Part shown: piece by piece, positions 36,141-47,200 of the stretch
Layout: every line of letters begins with the position of its first letter
Position numbering within the stretch: position 1 is the first letter of the stretch
Assembly (NCBI GenBank): GCA_020637335.1
Contig: JACJWC010000016.1
Span: 62,001 to 126,000 of the forward strand
Direction of reading: 5' to 3'
Length of the DNA: 64,000 nucleotides
From: Acidobacteriota bacterium
Lineage (GTDB): Bacteria; Acidobacteriota; Holophagae; Acanthopleuribacterales; Acanthopleuribacteraceae
The notes under the pieces: model-generated
Told to the model about the DNA's origin: nothing
Databases searched by the model: none
What the model saw: only the letters and a program-made list of their open reading frames with translations
Program-made: the position numbers and the translations under genes

Positions 36141-38464
36141 TCGTTTTTCTTTAACGTCCATTGGGGTGTGCCGGCTGGGGCCAAGGCAGCCAAACGCACA
36201 TGAACCTGCGGATCTGAACTGCTCAGCTCGAGTGTGTAATCGCCGGGCGGAAGATCGCTATCTAGTTTGAAATAAAAGGATTGACTGCTGGCATATTCAA
36301 GTGGGTCACGCACCGGCCAACAGGTAGCATGTTCCTGTCCCGGCGCCACATCAAAAATTCGCTTGGAATAGGTATAGCCCTGAGCAACGGTTCGCTGCGG
36401 CGCCGGCTCCAGGGAAACCGTGATTTGGCAACGATCAGCGCTTTGTGGCAAAAATGCCCGAACGCTGAAACGCATCTCAGCCTGGGTGGGTTTTTGAACG
36501 TTGAACTTTTGTCTGCGGGCCAAGCTGTAAGCCATCATTTTCCGCCAATAGTGCGGGCCTGGATGGATACCACTGATTAGCAGCTGGGCGTTTGGGATGG
36601 GTTGCCAATTGAATAATTGCGGGCCCGGTTGGCTAGGGGGTAGGTCGAACAGGTTGGTTGGCGCCGGTATCGGGAAACGCAGGTTTTGGTCTCCCCAGCG
36701 CAAATCCAATGTCTTTTGGGAAGCACTTGGGTTGATGATAAGGACTTGGAGGTTACTTAACGGACCTCCTTGGGACAAGATGTTTAAGCTAACCGTTCCG
36801 GGGTCCACAGGAACAAAGGCGGTTGCGGCTGAATCATCTGAGAACCAGGCTTCTGTTACACGCGGATCCCAAAAGAACCGAGCAGGTTGGGTCGGTGTGG
36901 GTTCAAATATTTCGACTTCGGTTTCGGGTTGCGGCAGCGGTGATTCCAGCGGCTTTGCATCGACAATCCGAACCGGCGGAGAATCGGGATTGGCCGGTTC
37001 CAAAAGAAACCAGCCCGGTCTTTGTTCCTCGTCCATGTACTGTTCGGGCACCCGAATTTTGTAGGCTTTTTGGCTGGGTCGGTTAAAGACATTGGCCCAA
37101 ATCGGCTGACTGGCTGAGAGTATTAATTCGACGGCGTTGGGCGGTAATTCCAGGTAAGCGGTCGACAATGTACGCAGCTTTTCGTCGGGTTGATCCTCCA
37201 GGTAAAGAAGACGGCTGATTTGCTCGTTAGCGCGCAGCGTGCCTTGATCAATAATCTCCCTTTGAGGGCCCAAAAGGGCGTATTGAATCGGATCGATTGG
37301 GGCTTCGGTTGTGGAAGTCCAGGTGATACGCAAGGCTTGGCTTAACGTAGTTTGCATCAATTGGAAATTCAGGTTGTGTGAGGGTTCCATCGTCCAAAAC
37401 GGTCGAACCGTGCCGATGTTTTCCAAAGGAAGCCCGTTCTGGTTCGCATTGAAAGTGCCCGAAAAGGTTGGGCTCACTTGTAAAAGCCCTGCTTGTGGAA
37501 CGGCATTCCAAATCCCTGTTTGGACGCCGGGCGGTAATTCAAATTTGCTTTCGCTGATATTGCTTTCCGTGCGGTAAGTCAAATGAACCCCGGTTGATAA
37601 ATCTGGGGTTTGGGTCTGGAATTGCCAAGTGATGGGTCCGGGCTGAATGGCAAAGATGAAGTCGCGGTAGGGTGCGGCAAGATAGGCAGTGTCGAGTTGT
37701 TTTTGGCCTTCGTCTGCTCTAACAAGTGGCCCGGATAAACTATATAAGTGGCGTACCAAATAGTCTTCGCCTGTGACCCCCAAAGGAGCTTGAGGTTCCC
37801 ATTGACTGGCCAAAAGGGCGGCCTTTTCTTCTTCCTCCAGGAAATGGTGGTCCAAAATACTGGCCTCGGCCAGGGCGCTTCTCCCGTTTTGGCTCAGGCG
37901 GACCCAATCGGCATAGGCGTCCGTTGTTTTTGCGGTCGGGACATAAACGCGTAAGACCACATCGTTTAAAGGTCCGGGCTGTTTCAGCCAGAAAGAAATA
38001 CGGGACGAAGGTAAATTTTCGGGCAAGCCGAGTTTGCCTTCGCCCAGGTCCAACGGTTGCAATTGCTCTGTTTCGAAGCGGTTGCGATAAAGGCTTTCGC
38101 CGTTCGGACCAATAAACGTTGTCAGGCGGGCGCGAAAACTCCATTGCCCTTCGATCGGGTCCCTGCCGGGCGATTCAACACGATATTGGATGGGGAAAAG
38201 GAAACCCTCGCCAAAGGTCCTAACCTTTTCGCTGGCCAGGCAAGGTGTGACCAAAAATCGGACCTGTCGGGTTTGGGCGGGTAGGGAGAAGGTCAACGGT
38301 TTCGTGTCGTTTAAAACAAAACCTAGCGCATCCTGATAAGCAGCCAAACCCGAACCCTGGTTGCGCAAGGCGTTTTGAAAAAATGTCCGGCTGGGCAAAA
38401 ATACAAAAGTGTAGATCAGCCCAAGCGATATTAGCAGCAACAGGGTTCGGAAGATTGGCCTCAC
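36137..38464 (-). CDS. Membrane-anchored protein of unknown function, last gene of PGA-like operon
   Basis: 775 residues from GTG 38464, overlapping the stop of the PgsC-like gene as GTGA. One N-terminal membrane span (TLLLLISLGLIYTFVFLP) is followed by about 740 extracytoplasmic residues with strong beta character and many Pro, so probably a chain of beta-sandwich modules in the periplasm. Near residue 500 is a Pro/Glu-rich linker (PLPQPETEVEIFEPTPTQP). No catalytic motif and no family recognised. Its place as fifth and last gene in a tightly overlapping operon suggests a periplasmic scaffold or bridge between inner-membrane synthase and outer-membrane exit; that is inference. Confidence 0.75.
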   Translation of the reverse strand: MRPIFRTLLLLISLGLIYTFVFLPSRTFFQNALRNQGSGLAAYQDALGFVLNDTKPLTFSLPAQTRQVRFLVTPCLASEKVRTFGEGFLFPIQYRVESPGRDPIEGQWSFRARLTTFIGPNGESLYRNRFETEQLQPLDLGEGKLGLPENLPSSRISFWLKQPGPLNDVVLRVYVPTAKTTDAYADWVRLSQNGRSALAEASILDHHFLEEEEKAALLASQWEPQAPLGVTGEDYLVRHLYSLSGPLVRADEGQKQLDTAYLAAPYRDFIFAIQPGPITWQFQTQTPDLSTGVHLTYRTESNISESKFELPPGVQTGIWNAVPQAGLLQVSPTFSGTFNANQNGLPLENIGTVRPFWTMEPSHNLNFQLMQTTLSQALRITWTSTTEAPIDPIQYALLGPQREIIDQGTLRANEQISRLLYLEDQPDEKLRTLSTAYLELPPNAVELILSASQPIWANVFNRPSQKAYKIRVPEQYMDEEQRPGWFLLEPANPDSPPVRIVDAKPLESPLPQPETEVEIFEPTPTQPARFFWDPRVTEAWFSDDSAATAFVPVDPGTVSLNILSQGGPLSNLQVLIINPSASQKTLDLRWGDQNLRFPIPAPTNLFDLPPSQPGPQLFNWQPIPNAQLLISGIHPGPHYWRKMMAYSLARRQKFNVQKPTQAEMRFSVRAFLPQSADRCQITVSLEPAPQRTVAQGYTYSKRIFDVAPGQEHATCWPVRDPLEYASSQSFYFKLDSDLPPGDYTLELSSSDPQVHVRLAALAPAGTPQWTLKKND

Positions 38465-41400
38465 TGTGAACCCCGCAACAAAAGTCCGTTTTGGCTGTGC
38501 ACAAAAAGCTCGAGTTGGGTGGCGGTTGGGTCTGACGCTTCAACCTGATTCCCGTTGCCAGCTGGATTAATCAGGGCGAGGGTTTCCCGCCCCTTTTGAA
38601 CCAGCAAAAAGGGTTTGCGGGTTGGCCGATCTTGCAGCCAGTGCAGTTGATAGCCCTTTTCAAGCATTTGGGAGAGCGCCATGACATCACCGAACTGAAT
38701 GAATTGCGCTGCTGCTTCCACATCGCTTTGCGGCCATTTTTGCCATTTGGCCTGGGTCAACGATTCAACCACATCCACCTCTTCTGGACTTAAATCAAAG
38801 GCCGCAAAGAGGAAATGAAGGCGGGTTGGATTGCTGCGGTACTGCGCGCGCAAGTCCGATGAAATCCATGCGCTTAAGAAAAAGTGCCGGGGCACATGTG
38901 CCATGAATTCGGCCTGTGGATTGCCGTTCAAGCCAAAATCCGCCGTATAGGGCTGACCCACAATTTCCATCATGTTTGGACTGATTTGTTTAAGCCAATC
39001 CAGGATGGGCCGACTGTGTTCAGGCAGGAGCGGAGTAGGTCCCAAGGGTTGGTTAGCAGCTAGGTAAATTCCGGAGTCCTGGTCGGCGCTCGCAGCCCGA
39101 ACTTGAAGCACGGTGTTAGGTTTATCCTGCTGACGCAATAGGGTTTGGTGGATCTGGTTGAGCAAGGTTAAACGGTTTCCTCTTTGCAGGGGATCGGAAA
39201 GTCCTTGCGGGTCCTTTCGGCTGAATGGATCATTTGCGAGCAGGATTTGGGCGCGCTGGGAGTCGTACCAGGTCAACGCCAAAGCCAAGGTGTTGATTTC
39301 GCGTTCGGACCGTGGGACCTCCAGAATTAAGGGTTCGCTTTGCCTGAGCGCGAATAAGGCGAAACCCCAGCCTTTTAAGCGCCGCTCATCTTCGCCCAGA
39401 TAAAGGTCAAGGCGACCCTCTTCGTGCTTGATCTTTCTCAATTCCAGACCCAAAACTTTGGCTTTTTCGGCGATGTAATTCAACTCATTGCCCTGGATTT
39501 CCTGATCTTCAAGTCGTTGCAGGATCGGTTTCAGGACTTCTTGTTCCAGGTACAAAAGCTGGGTCAGGCTGGGGGCGACATAGTCCGGGTAGGGTTCCGT
39601 TCGCTTTTGTGAGAGTTCGTTGCGGAGGTCGTCCCAAGTTTGTTCTCTGATTTCTTCCGCGGCGGACAGGTCTGCCTGTTGTGGTCTCGAGAACAGGAAC
39701 TGGAGTTGCGACCGGCTAATATAAAAATCCACGTGGCCAAAATCACACCTGTCCTGGAAGGCGTTTGGGCTGGGTCCTCGTGCAAATACTCCTTCGAATG
39801 GGCCCAATGTTTTTTGAATCAAATCCAAGGGAAAACGGTTGGGTAACTGTTTTTTGATAAACACAAAACCCATCCCGGAGGGGGTGACCGGTTTTTGCAG
39901 AACCCGGCCAATGGTCCGCGCATTCCGTTGGTTTAAGCTGTTGAAACTCAAGGTTTTATTTTGGCCAAACTGATCAAAAAAGGCATGCAGATAGGAGGCG
40001 CGATTCGTGGTAGGGTCGTAGGCCATTTCCTTTTCGCGCTGATTGCTCAAGGTGTTAAAGGCCATGAACTTAGTGTCAATTTGCGCGCTGAAACGGCAAG
40101 CAGACTCCAGAATCAGCCATTCATCCAGGGGTTGAGGCACATAAACCAGACAATCCAATCCAGCCTGCGTATCGATCACGAAAATGCCTCGGCCGGGGGC
40201 GAGGGTTTTTTCGTGTAAAACCAAAAAACGATTTTGAACGATTTGGATCTGATAGTTAATTTGCTGGAGCAGTTGCTCCGCCGTTTCTAGTTGGGAGGAG
40301 CGCTCGGTTCCCTTTAATTCGCCTAATATCTGAATGGCCCGACTGAATTCCTGGCGGGCCTGGCGGGAAGGTGCCTGAAGAATTTGACCCGTTGAAGGTT
40401 GATACAGGGAGATCTTCAAGGTGTTTAAGGCATTTTCCAAGGTGCCTTCAATATGCGGGATCTTGCTGGTAATTGACTTGGTCGGATCTGTGCCCAGTGG
40501 CAGCCAGGTTAAGGCGAATCCGATGATATTGGCACCCAATGCGGCGATGATGGAGATTTGGAAGGTCGCGCGGGTCATGCGCACGACGATGCCCTTTTCG
40601 TGCATTTTGACTGCCAAAAGCGTCGTGATGACGTAACCAAACCCATAGAAATCCGTCACTTTGATTTCGGGTGCCCAATACAGCAAACCAAAACCCAGGA
40701 GCCATTTCCAAACAAAAGCGACGTTGAAAAAAAACAAAATTTTGCGGCTGCCTTCAATCGTGATTTTGGCAAACCAAGGCAGTTTCAGCAGGAGGGACGC
40801 CAGGACCAGGACCCAGATCGTTTCAAAAGCGGTGACCAACAATTTGAGGGGTTGATACCACATCAGGGCCAGAAGAGAGGGGATCAGAATACCGTTGAAT
40901 TCCCAGCCGTAAAGCAGGTTCATGCGCGAAGCCAAGAAGGCGGCGGAGAGGATGATGATGTAGGCTTTGGGCGAGGCCAGGATGTCGGTTGCGACGTCCT
41001 CGTATAGGTACTCAATCGCCCCAATGGAAAAATTGGTCGTCGCCATCAGCCCAAATCGAACCAGAACATAGGTCACGAGCAACAGAGTCAATACGGGTAG
41101 GATGCCCTTTTTAAAGCCGGGTTTCCAGAACTGGTTGGCCAGAAGGGCAATGATGATGAGACCAAACGAGTGCATCTGACTGGCATAACTGTAGCTGGGT
41201 CGCCAGGTATCGGGCAAAACAGCGAGCAGGTGGGGGATGAGCAGATAGTCGAAGGCGATTCGGGCGGCAACACTCAACAGCACCAGCAGGAAAAAGCGAT
41301 CGCGCCCAAAAATGGGGTACCACCAGCCGCGATTGGCCAGGAACCGGAAGAAGAACCAGGCCAAAAAGTAGGTGACGACCCCTTCGACACCGATCACTAT

Positions 41401-41583
41401 GGCCGAAAGCGGTTTCAGAATCATGAGCGGAACCAGGTAACCGGGTACGATCAGGCCAGACAGCGACCAGCCCAACCACTGATTAAAAAAGACAATCACC
41501 CAAATCCCGACCCAAACGGTGGTGATCACCGATTCGGCCAAGCTGTTAATGGGAAAAATGGGTAAAACCAGCATGTCACGCAC
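38461..41583 (-). CDS. PgsC/CapC-like membrane protein, duplicated, with large soluble C-terminus
   Basis: 1,040 residues (GTG 41583; ATG 41574 one base after the upstream stop is equally possible). Residues about 15-185 align by eye with the whole of Bacillus PgsC: SGLIVPGYLVPLMILKP, a long hydrophobic helix, FGRDRFFLLVLLSVAARIAFDYL and GLIIIALLANQFWKPG. A second unit at about 200-360 repeats the pattern: GWEFNGILIPSLLALMWYQP, EGSRKILFFFNVAFVWKWLLG and GFGYVITTLLAVKM. PgsC (about 150 residues) is the membrane partner of the PGA ligase PgsB. The remaining 640 residues are soluble, with a coiled-coil-like stretch near 400-450, and are unrecognised. The gene overlaps both neighbours. Confidence 0.85.
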   Translation of the reverse strand: MRDMLVLPIFPINSLAESVITTVWVGIWVIVFFNQWLGWSLSGLIVPGYLVPLMILKPLSAIVIGVEGVVTYFLAWFFFRFLANRGWWYPIFGRDRFFLLVLLSVAARIAFDYLLIPHLLAVLPDTWRPSYSYASQMHSFGLIIIALLANQFWKPGFKKGILPVLTLLLVTYVLVRFGLMATTNFSIGAIEYLYEDVATDILASPKAYIIILSAAFLASRMNLLYGWEFNGILIPSLLALMWYQPLKLLVTAFETIWVLVLASLLLKLPWFAKITIEGSRKILFFFNVAFVWKWLLGFGLLYWAPEIKVTDFYGFGYVITTLLAVKMHEKGIVVRMTRATFQISIIAALGANIIGFALTWLPLGTDPTKSITSKIPHIEGTLENALNTLKISLYQPSTGQILQAPSRQARQEFSRAIQILGELKGTERSSQLETAEQLLQQINYQIQIVQNRFLVLHEKTLAPGRGIFVIDTQAGLDCLVYVPQPLDEWLILESACRFSAQIDTKFMAFNTLSNQREKEMAYDPTTNRASYLHAFFDQFGQNKTLSFNSLNQRNARTIGRVLQKPVTPSGMGFVFIKKQLPNRFPLDLIQKTLGPFEGVFARGPSPNAFQDRCDFGHVDFYISRSQLQFLFSRPQQADLSAAEEIREQTWDDLRNELSQKRTEPYPDYVAPSLTQLLYLEQEVLKPILQRLEDQEIQGNELNYIAEKAKVLGLELRKIKHEEGRLDLYLGEDERRLKGWGFALFALRQSEPLILEVPRSEREINTLALALTWYDSQRAQILLANDPFSRKDPQGLSDPLQRGNRLTLLNQIHQTLLRQQDKPNTVLQVRAASADQDSGIYLAANQPLGPTPLLPEHSRPILDWLKQISPNMMEIVGQPYTADFGLNGNPQAEFMAHVPRHFFLSAWISSDLRAQYRSNPTRLHFLFAAFDLSPEEVDVVESLTQAKWQKWPQSDVEAAAQFIQFGDVMALSQMLEKGYQLHWLQDRPTRKPFLLVQKGRETLALINPAGNGNQVEASDPTATQLELFVHSQNGLLLRGSQ

Positions 41584-44212
41584 CGCTTTCCGCTGGCGAG
41601 GGGGTGAAGGTTCGCAGTTTCAATTCCAGGTGTGTGCCCCGTCCGACCTCGCTTTTGAGCGTCAAATCGCCGCCCCACTCGTGTAAATGGCGTAGGCCCA
41701 ACTGGATTTTTTGAACCGATGAGCGATCACTTCCGGAAGAGCCGGTCAACAAAGCGTTAAGGTATTCGTTGGGCAAGCCATAGCCGCGGTTCTCAAGGAC
41801 TAAGTGGAAGCAACCTGGGCTCTCGAACAGGTTGTACTCCATTTTGGATTTGGGTAAGGCATCCTCGATCATCAACTCCCAAAGTGCTGTGAGCAGGACT
41901 TCCAATTGGCTAGGGGCGGCCAAAACCAAATTGAGCAAGGGTTGGCGCTTTATTTCGACCTGCAAATCCTTTTGCTGACGAAACTCTTCTGTAGCGCGCA
42001 AGCTGTCCTCGAAGCAACGGGTCATGTCGAGCGGGAAAAAGGCAGCCCCAAAATGAAGGGTGAAGGATTCCAGGAACTGGTTTGAATCCTCAAGCAGGTT
42101 CCCCAATTCATTGATCTTTTGGGTAATCGTTTCTTGGAATTGGTTGCGCATTTGGGGATCCAGATCCGGTTCCTTGAGAAAGGAGCCAGCTAAACTAATT
42201 GCTGTCAAATTGTTGCGCAACTGCATGGTGGTATTGGCAATGATTTCGTCCTTGATCTCATGGATGCGGCTGAAAAAGGTGATGTCGACCAGTTCACATA
42301 GGAAGCCCATCTTGGAAAAAGGATTGGCGTCTTTTTCCTCTTGGGGTGGGGTCAGCGGTCGCAAATGGAAAAGGGCCGTTCGATCCTGGTTCAAACGCAA
42401 GGGGATGACCTGCGAAGTGCCCTCCTGGAGCAGGGCTTGGACGATGGCTTTACTCTCATTGGCGTCATTTTTGGTCAGAAAGGCAACCAGGTCGCTCAAG
42501 GAATTGTCAAACGGCGCAAAGCCAATGGCGCGCATGACTTGGGCCATGTTTTTGTTGATCAACAGGACGCGGCCAAACAGGTCGTAGAGCAACATGCAGG
42601 TATTGGCTTCCTCCAAAACTTTTTCCAAACGACTCAAGTGACGTGAGAGTAGGCTCGTGCTTTGGTGTAACTGAGCGCCTAAATCCTCGTCGGTATTGAA
42701 CTGGAATGTATTGCTCCACAGGCCTTTTTTCGGATTGGCGGCTTGAAATCGTTTGCGCGTGTAAAGTAACGCTCCGATTTCACTGGCCAGATCAAAAACG
42801 CGATTCTCAAATTCGGTCGAGTCTTTGATTTGGTCGCGTTCAATGCCCAAGGCCCAGAACCCGACCACTTCACCCGAAAAGGTAAGCGGGGTCAGGTATT
42901 GGATTTCGTCATCCGATTGATTGTTGAGATACGAGCGGAAGGGTTGGATTGGCCGATTGGCCTCCAAAGCCGTCGTGTAAGGCGTTCGCATATAATCGCG
43001 GCGCATTTCGGAAATGTCGGAAATGCTGCAGTTGATGGCGATGACTTCCTTGCAGCGGTGGTCGTTAGGTACGCGTTCCAGGAAAATGGTGCGGTTCAAT
43101 TGCAGGATCTGGCGAACCATGTTGGCAATTTGGGCCCAATACGCGTCACTGGCGTAAAACGAAGGTGGAATGTAGCGTTGCTCCAGAAAATGATTGGCGT
43201 CCAGCATCTCGCGTTTGAGGTTTTCGGTCATGAGTTGGTACTTCATGAAGATCATCAACATGAGCAGGTTAATCAAAAGCAGGATGAAATCGAACGTGGG
43301 GATGCGGATCAGCAAAACGGCCTGCAGCAGCCAACTGGTGAGCAGAATAAACGCCACGCCCAGGACGACCACTACCAGGATCGAGCGGCCAGTACCTCGC
43401 TGAAAAAGCGCGCCAAAAACCAAGCTGGCCAACACCATCATGAGCACAAAAAATGGGGCGCTCAGTGGCCGCCAGCCCATGCCGAGACTGGCATTCTCAA
43501 ATGCAAAAGCATGGTATTCCACCAGACTGATTTTCCGATACCAGGAATAAGCAAACATATCCAGTCCAGCATGTTCCGGCGCCAAGCGATGGTAAATGAA
43601 AACGGTTTTGTTCTGGACCCAATCGCGGGGAACCTGGCCTGTCACCAATTGTTCCTCGTCGACGCGTGGCAAATAAGCGCCCGGCGGGATATTGAGTTCA
43701 AAGCGTGCCGAATTGGGGCTTAAAAGGCCCAGCAGCGTGGGTTCACCGCTGGGCATACTGCGTGCCGGGAAGCGCAATTCTTTTGGCGTTGAAGGCTGCG
43801 AAAGCGCTGCCCAGGTTAGACCTTTACACGTATCCGTTAAGTCCTGCGCCTCGCGATCCATTGCCATGGGACGGCCCAGTACCAATTTTTCCCGATACGG
43901 ATCGAGCGCTGCACAGTCTTGAGCTGATGGCATAAAGAGACAAACGGCCCGGGCCATGCCTTGTTGATCTAAAGTGGCCAACAACTGGTTCAGTTCAAAT
44001 GGCGATTGTGGCGATCGATCAACCAAAAGGATCGAGGGGTTGAGGTTGGGGTTCTTTTTTTGGAATTGGTTGAGCGTATCGCCAATCGCCTGATTGGCCA
44101 AGCCTGTCACCCCGCTGAAATGCAGGAGCAATCCAAAACCCAAACCGATCACGATCAGCAATAAGCCGCGCAATCCGTATTTGGGGGATTTCCGCATAGG
44201 ATCAATTTCCAT
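41576..44212 (-). CDS. CHASE2 sensor with PAS and degenerate histidine-kinase core
   Basis: 878 residues from ATG 44212, preferred over ATG 44227 because CAGGAGG lies six bases upstream; it overlaps the pgsB stop by 11 bases. One membrane span, a periplasmic domain of about 220 residues and then three closely spaced spans are the topology of CHASE2 (ILLVDRSPQS, GMARAVCLFMP). A GAF-like region (about 360-480) and a PAS-like region (about 520-640) follow. The kinase part keeps the helical frame NTTMQLRNNLTAISLAG, but the phospho-accepting His of the usual SHELRTPL is Met. The ATPase part keeps LENRGYGLP and GLRHLHEWGGDLTLKSEVGRGTHLEL but lacks a clear N-box. Predicted pseudokinase that senses an extracytoplasmic signal for the operon. 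Confidence 0.85.
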   Translation of the reverse strand: MEIDPMRKSPKYGLRGLLLIVIGLGFGLLLHFSGVTGLANQAIGDTLNQFQKKNPNLNPSILLVDRSPQSPFELNQLLATLDQQGMARAVCLFMPSAQDCAALDPYREKLVLGRPMAMDREAQDLTDTCKGLTWAALSQPSTPKELRFPARSMPSGEPTLLGLLSPNSARFELNIPPGAYLPRVDEEQLVTGQVPRDWVQNKTVFIYHRLAPEHAGLDMFAYSWYRKISLVEYHAFAFENASLGMGWRPLSAPFFVLMMVLASLVFGALFQRGTGRSILVVVVLGVAFILLTSWLLQAVLLIRIPTFDFILLLINLLMLMIFMKYQLMTENLKREMLDANHFLEQRYIPPSFYASDAYWAQIANMVRQILQLNRTIFLERVPNDHRCKEVIAINCSISDISEMRRDYMRTPYTTALEANRPIQPFRSYLNNQSDDEIQYLTPLTFSGEVVGFWALGIERDQIKDSTEFENRVFDLASEIGALLYTRKRFQAANPKKGLWSNTFQFNTDEDLGAQLHQSTSLLSRHLSRLEKVLEEANTCMLLYDLFGRVLLINKNMAQVMRAIGFAPFDNSLSDLVAFLTKNDANESKAIVQALLQEGTSQVIPLRLNQDRTALFHLRPLTPPQEEKDANPFSKMGFLCELVDITFFSRIHEIKDEIIANTTMQLRNNLTAISLAGSFLKEPDLDPQMRNQFQETITQKINELGNLLEDSNQFLESFTLHFGAAFFPLDMTRCFEDSLRATEEFRQQKDLQVEIKRQPLLNLVLAAPSQLEVLLTALWELMIEDALPKSKMEYNLFESPGCFHLVLENRGYGLPNEYLNALLTGSSGSDRSSVQKIQLGLRHLHEWGGDLTLKSEVGRGTHLELKLRTFTPSPAESGA

Positions 44213-47200
44213 GGAATCCTCCTGCATCCTTCTTTTCGTTTTTTCTCAAGAGACCAAGCATGTTCTGGGCTTGACGCATTAACCAGCCGCCCTTTTGGCG
44301 TTGGTTTAAGGCGTTTAAGGCTGCAATGGCGCGGTTCCGGCTAATGCGGAAATGGACCAAGTCGCGATAAATGCGGTTGGCCTTTTTGCGGCGACGAACG
44401 GCATCCCCTACATCCAGGAAGGTCTCCATGATGTCAAACACCTTGGTCCAAAACGGGTGACTGGGGCTTTGATGCTGGGCGGTGGCCTGCAGTGTTTGTT
44501 TGCGTTCCTCAAAGCGACTCTGAACAACCGCCAATCGCGCTTGAAAGGATTCCTTTTGGGCAATTGGCAGGTGGGGTACCCGATCCAAAATATCGCTCAT
44601 CCATTCCAAACCCAATAGGCCGTAATCGGTGTACGTCATCAATTGGTCCAATGCCTGATTGAACTGGGTTTCATCTTCGCCCAGCAGGGCACTCGTCGTT
44701 CGAAAACAGAAGTCCCAGGCCAGAAAGCGATAGGCGAAATCGAGGCCAGTGCCTTTGATGTTTTGAATGCCCATGCAACGGTTACGCATGCCAAAGGGCG
44801 TGATATCAATAAGCGCCTGGATGACCTCATTCCCACTGGCATGGAAGTCATGTACGAAGTGGATTCGATGAAAAAACCAGCCGTCGGCCAGTTTGTGCAA
44901 ATCGTTTTTCAAACCGTCAGTCGCCACCTTTTCCTTCTGCAATCGCCCAAAAAAGGCGCGGTATTCTTGAAGTTCTTCCAGGTTCTGGCCGTGAAATCGA
45001 AGCAGTTGCTGACGTTGGGCCTCACTGAGCGGGCTGTGCGCCAATAGTTCTTCAAGCTTTTGTGGGTCTTGCCAATGGCGCGTAAAGGAATCGATTTCGG
45101 TGTCGGATAAAAAGGCCTTCAACATGATTTGGAACCGTTGACGAATAGGCTCCTCATGGGTGGGTACGCGAAAATGTTTGGCCAAATTCTCAAATCGGAC
45201 CACTGGACTTTCCTGGGAATCGAAAAGGCTGTATTGGTCAAGGAAATGGCGTAGGGCCGACTCCAAATAACCCCGCATGCCTTCCAGGTTTGAACCAATA
45301 ATCAAAAATCCATCAACCGATAAGTCCTGAACCATCAGTTCGGCAAAGATTTGCGAGCGAGCGATGCGATCGGCCCGGTTATTAACCACACAGGTCACAA
45401 AATGGTCTGGCTGGTCCTCATAGCTGAATCGGTCAAACCCCAGGCGTTGCCAGTTGGAAAGGCAGCCCAATCGCTCGTTGGCGCTCATGCCATTGCTAAA
45501 GATCAGGGTTCGCGTTTGGATGGGTGCTGGCGGAAAGGTTTTTAGGACGCCCAGATCGGGCACAACCCGGTCTGCCATTTCCTTTAAGGCGAAGTCCCAG
45601 GCAACCCCTAACTCCTCGGCCAGGGCAGCGACCAAGGCGATGTTGTAAGGATGCTCTTCATAGGGGAAGCGCGCCAGCAAATCAGGTGGGATGAGACCCG
45701 CCTCCAACCAACCCAAGGCTCTGAATTCCGTTTTTTGTTTTTTGGCGGCCTCCTCAAGAATGGGCCGCATGGACTCCTCGGTGGTTAAAAGGCGAGAGTG
45801 TTTGGGAATAAATTGGGTCATAACCATTGGAATGTTGTAGCCAGCAGGACCTTGAATGTCTTCATGGTCGGGGAAGGCATTGGTTAGGGTTGCCAAATCA
45901 TCGCGCATCCAGTGGCGTTGCAGGATTTGAACATAGTCGTCATTCAGGCCCATACACTCCCACAAAAAGACTTCCACACCCATCCCTTTGGCCATGTGCA
46001 CAACATCGCCTTGTTCCCAGATGGTTGCCTTATCGTAGGGTCGGAACAATGGGAATTCCTTTAGCGCATCGTAGGGTTGGCAACACACAAACATGGCCTC
46101 ACACCCTGTTGTTTTCGAGAAAACCGAGTAACCCATCCCGTTGAACAGGGCCGCTTTCAAGCGTTCCGTTCCCGATTTGCCGCGGGTGCCCCAACCGCCG
46201 ATCACCAAGGGGATCTTCTGGCGCGCCCGGCGTAAGCGGGCATTGAGCCAGGTGTGTTTGCCCAGAAACAACGCGAACATTCCACCTAAAAACCACATCA
46301 GTTCGTTGATGTTATTGCCAAAGATCGTGCCCAAGTAATTGCGGAAAGCCAACCACAACTCTGGCGCCGCAGCAAAAGCAGGGAAAAAGCGCTGGACTTG
46401 GCCATCAATCGGTTTTCCGGGCAGAGCCTGCAAGTGGACCTTGAACCCGAGCGATTGGATGGCGCGCAAATACGCATCTGGCCCATGACCGCTCTGGAGG
46501 GTCCACTCGCGATAAGCGGCAAATTCGCGATAGCGGAAAGCCAACTGCCAGTAGGCACGAAGCCGTTTTGTCACGGAGCTGGGGGGACGCACCTCAGTTA
46601 TGCCCTCCGCGTGAAAAAAGCGGATAGGTTTGGATGCCAGGTTAAAGTCGAGTAAGGAGATGAAGTCTTCTACCAAGGGCAAATAGGGGCGCCAGCCACC
46701 TTCCTGCGGTAAATGTAAGGGTTCGCCCGGCACCTTTGCCGGTGTTAATTCGGCCAGGATTGCCGAAGGTGCGCGCATCTGCCCGGTCGAGAGCCGCCCT
46801 TGCGTGTGGCTAACGCCGACCCGCTTAGCCGGATCGGGGTTTTTGAACTCATGCCAGGCGCGCCAGAACCGGAAGCCAAAGGTGGGCCCGCGCCTTAAGG
46901 CGGGTCCGCGCAAGGTGAATTCCAGATCCAGCCCATAATCGTTTTGGGCCAGCAGGCTCAAACAACGCCCCAATAATTCGGGATCCTGGTTCTTGAACGC
47001 TTCTGGCAACAGTTTGCGCTGGCCGGACGGTATGGTCTGAATCCACTCAGCCAATATTTTTAATAGGTCACGCGCTTGCGGATCTGTTTTCGCCCAAATT
47101 TGCTCCAAGACCATTGCGACCTGGCGGCGCAGGGGCGTTGGTAGCGGACCTAATCGCGCTTGGTTCAAGCTTTCGCCTAAGCGTGCACTTTCGGGTGGGT

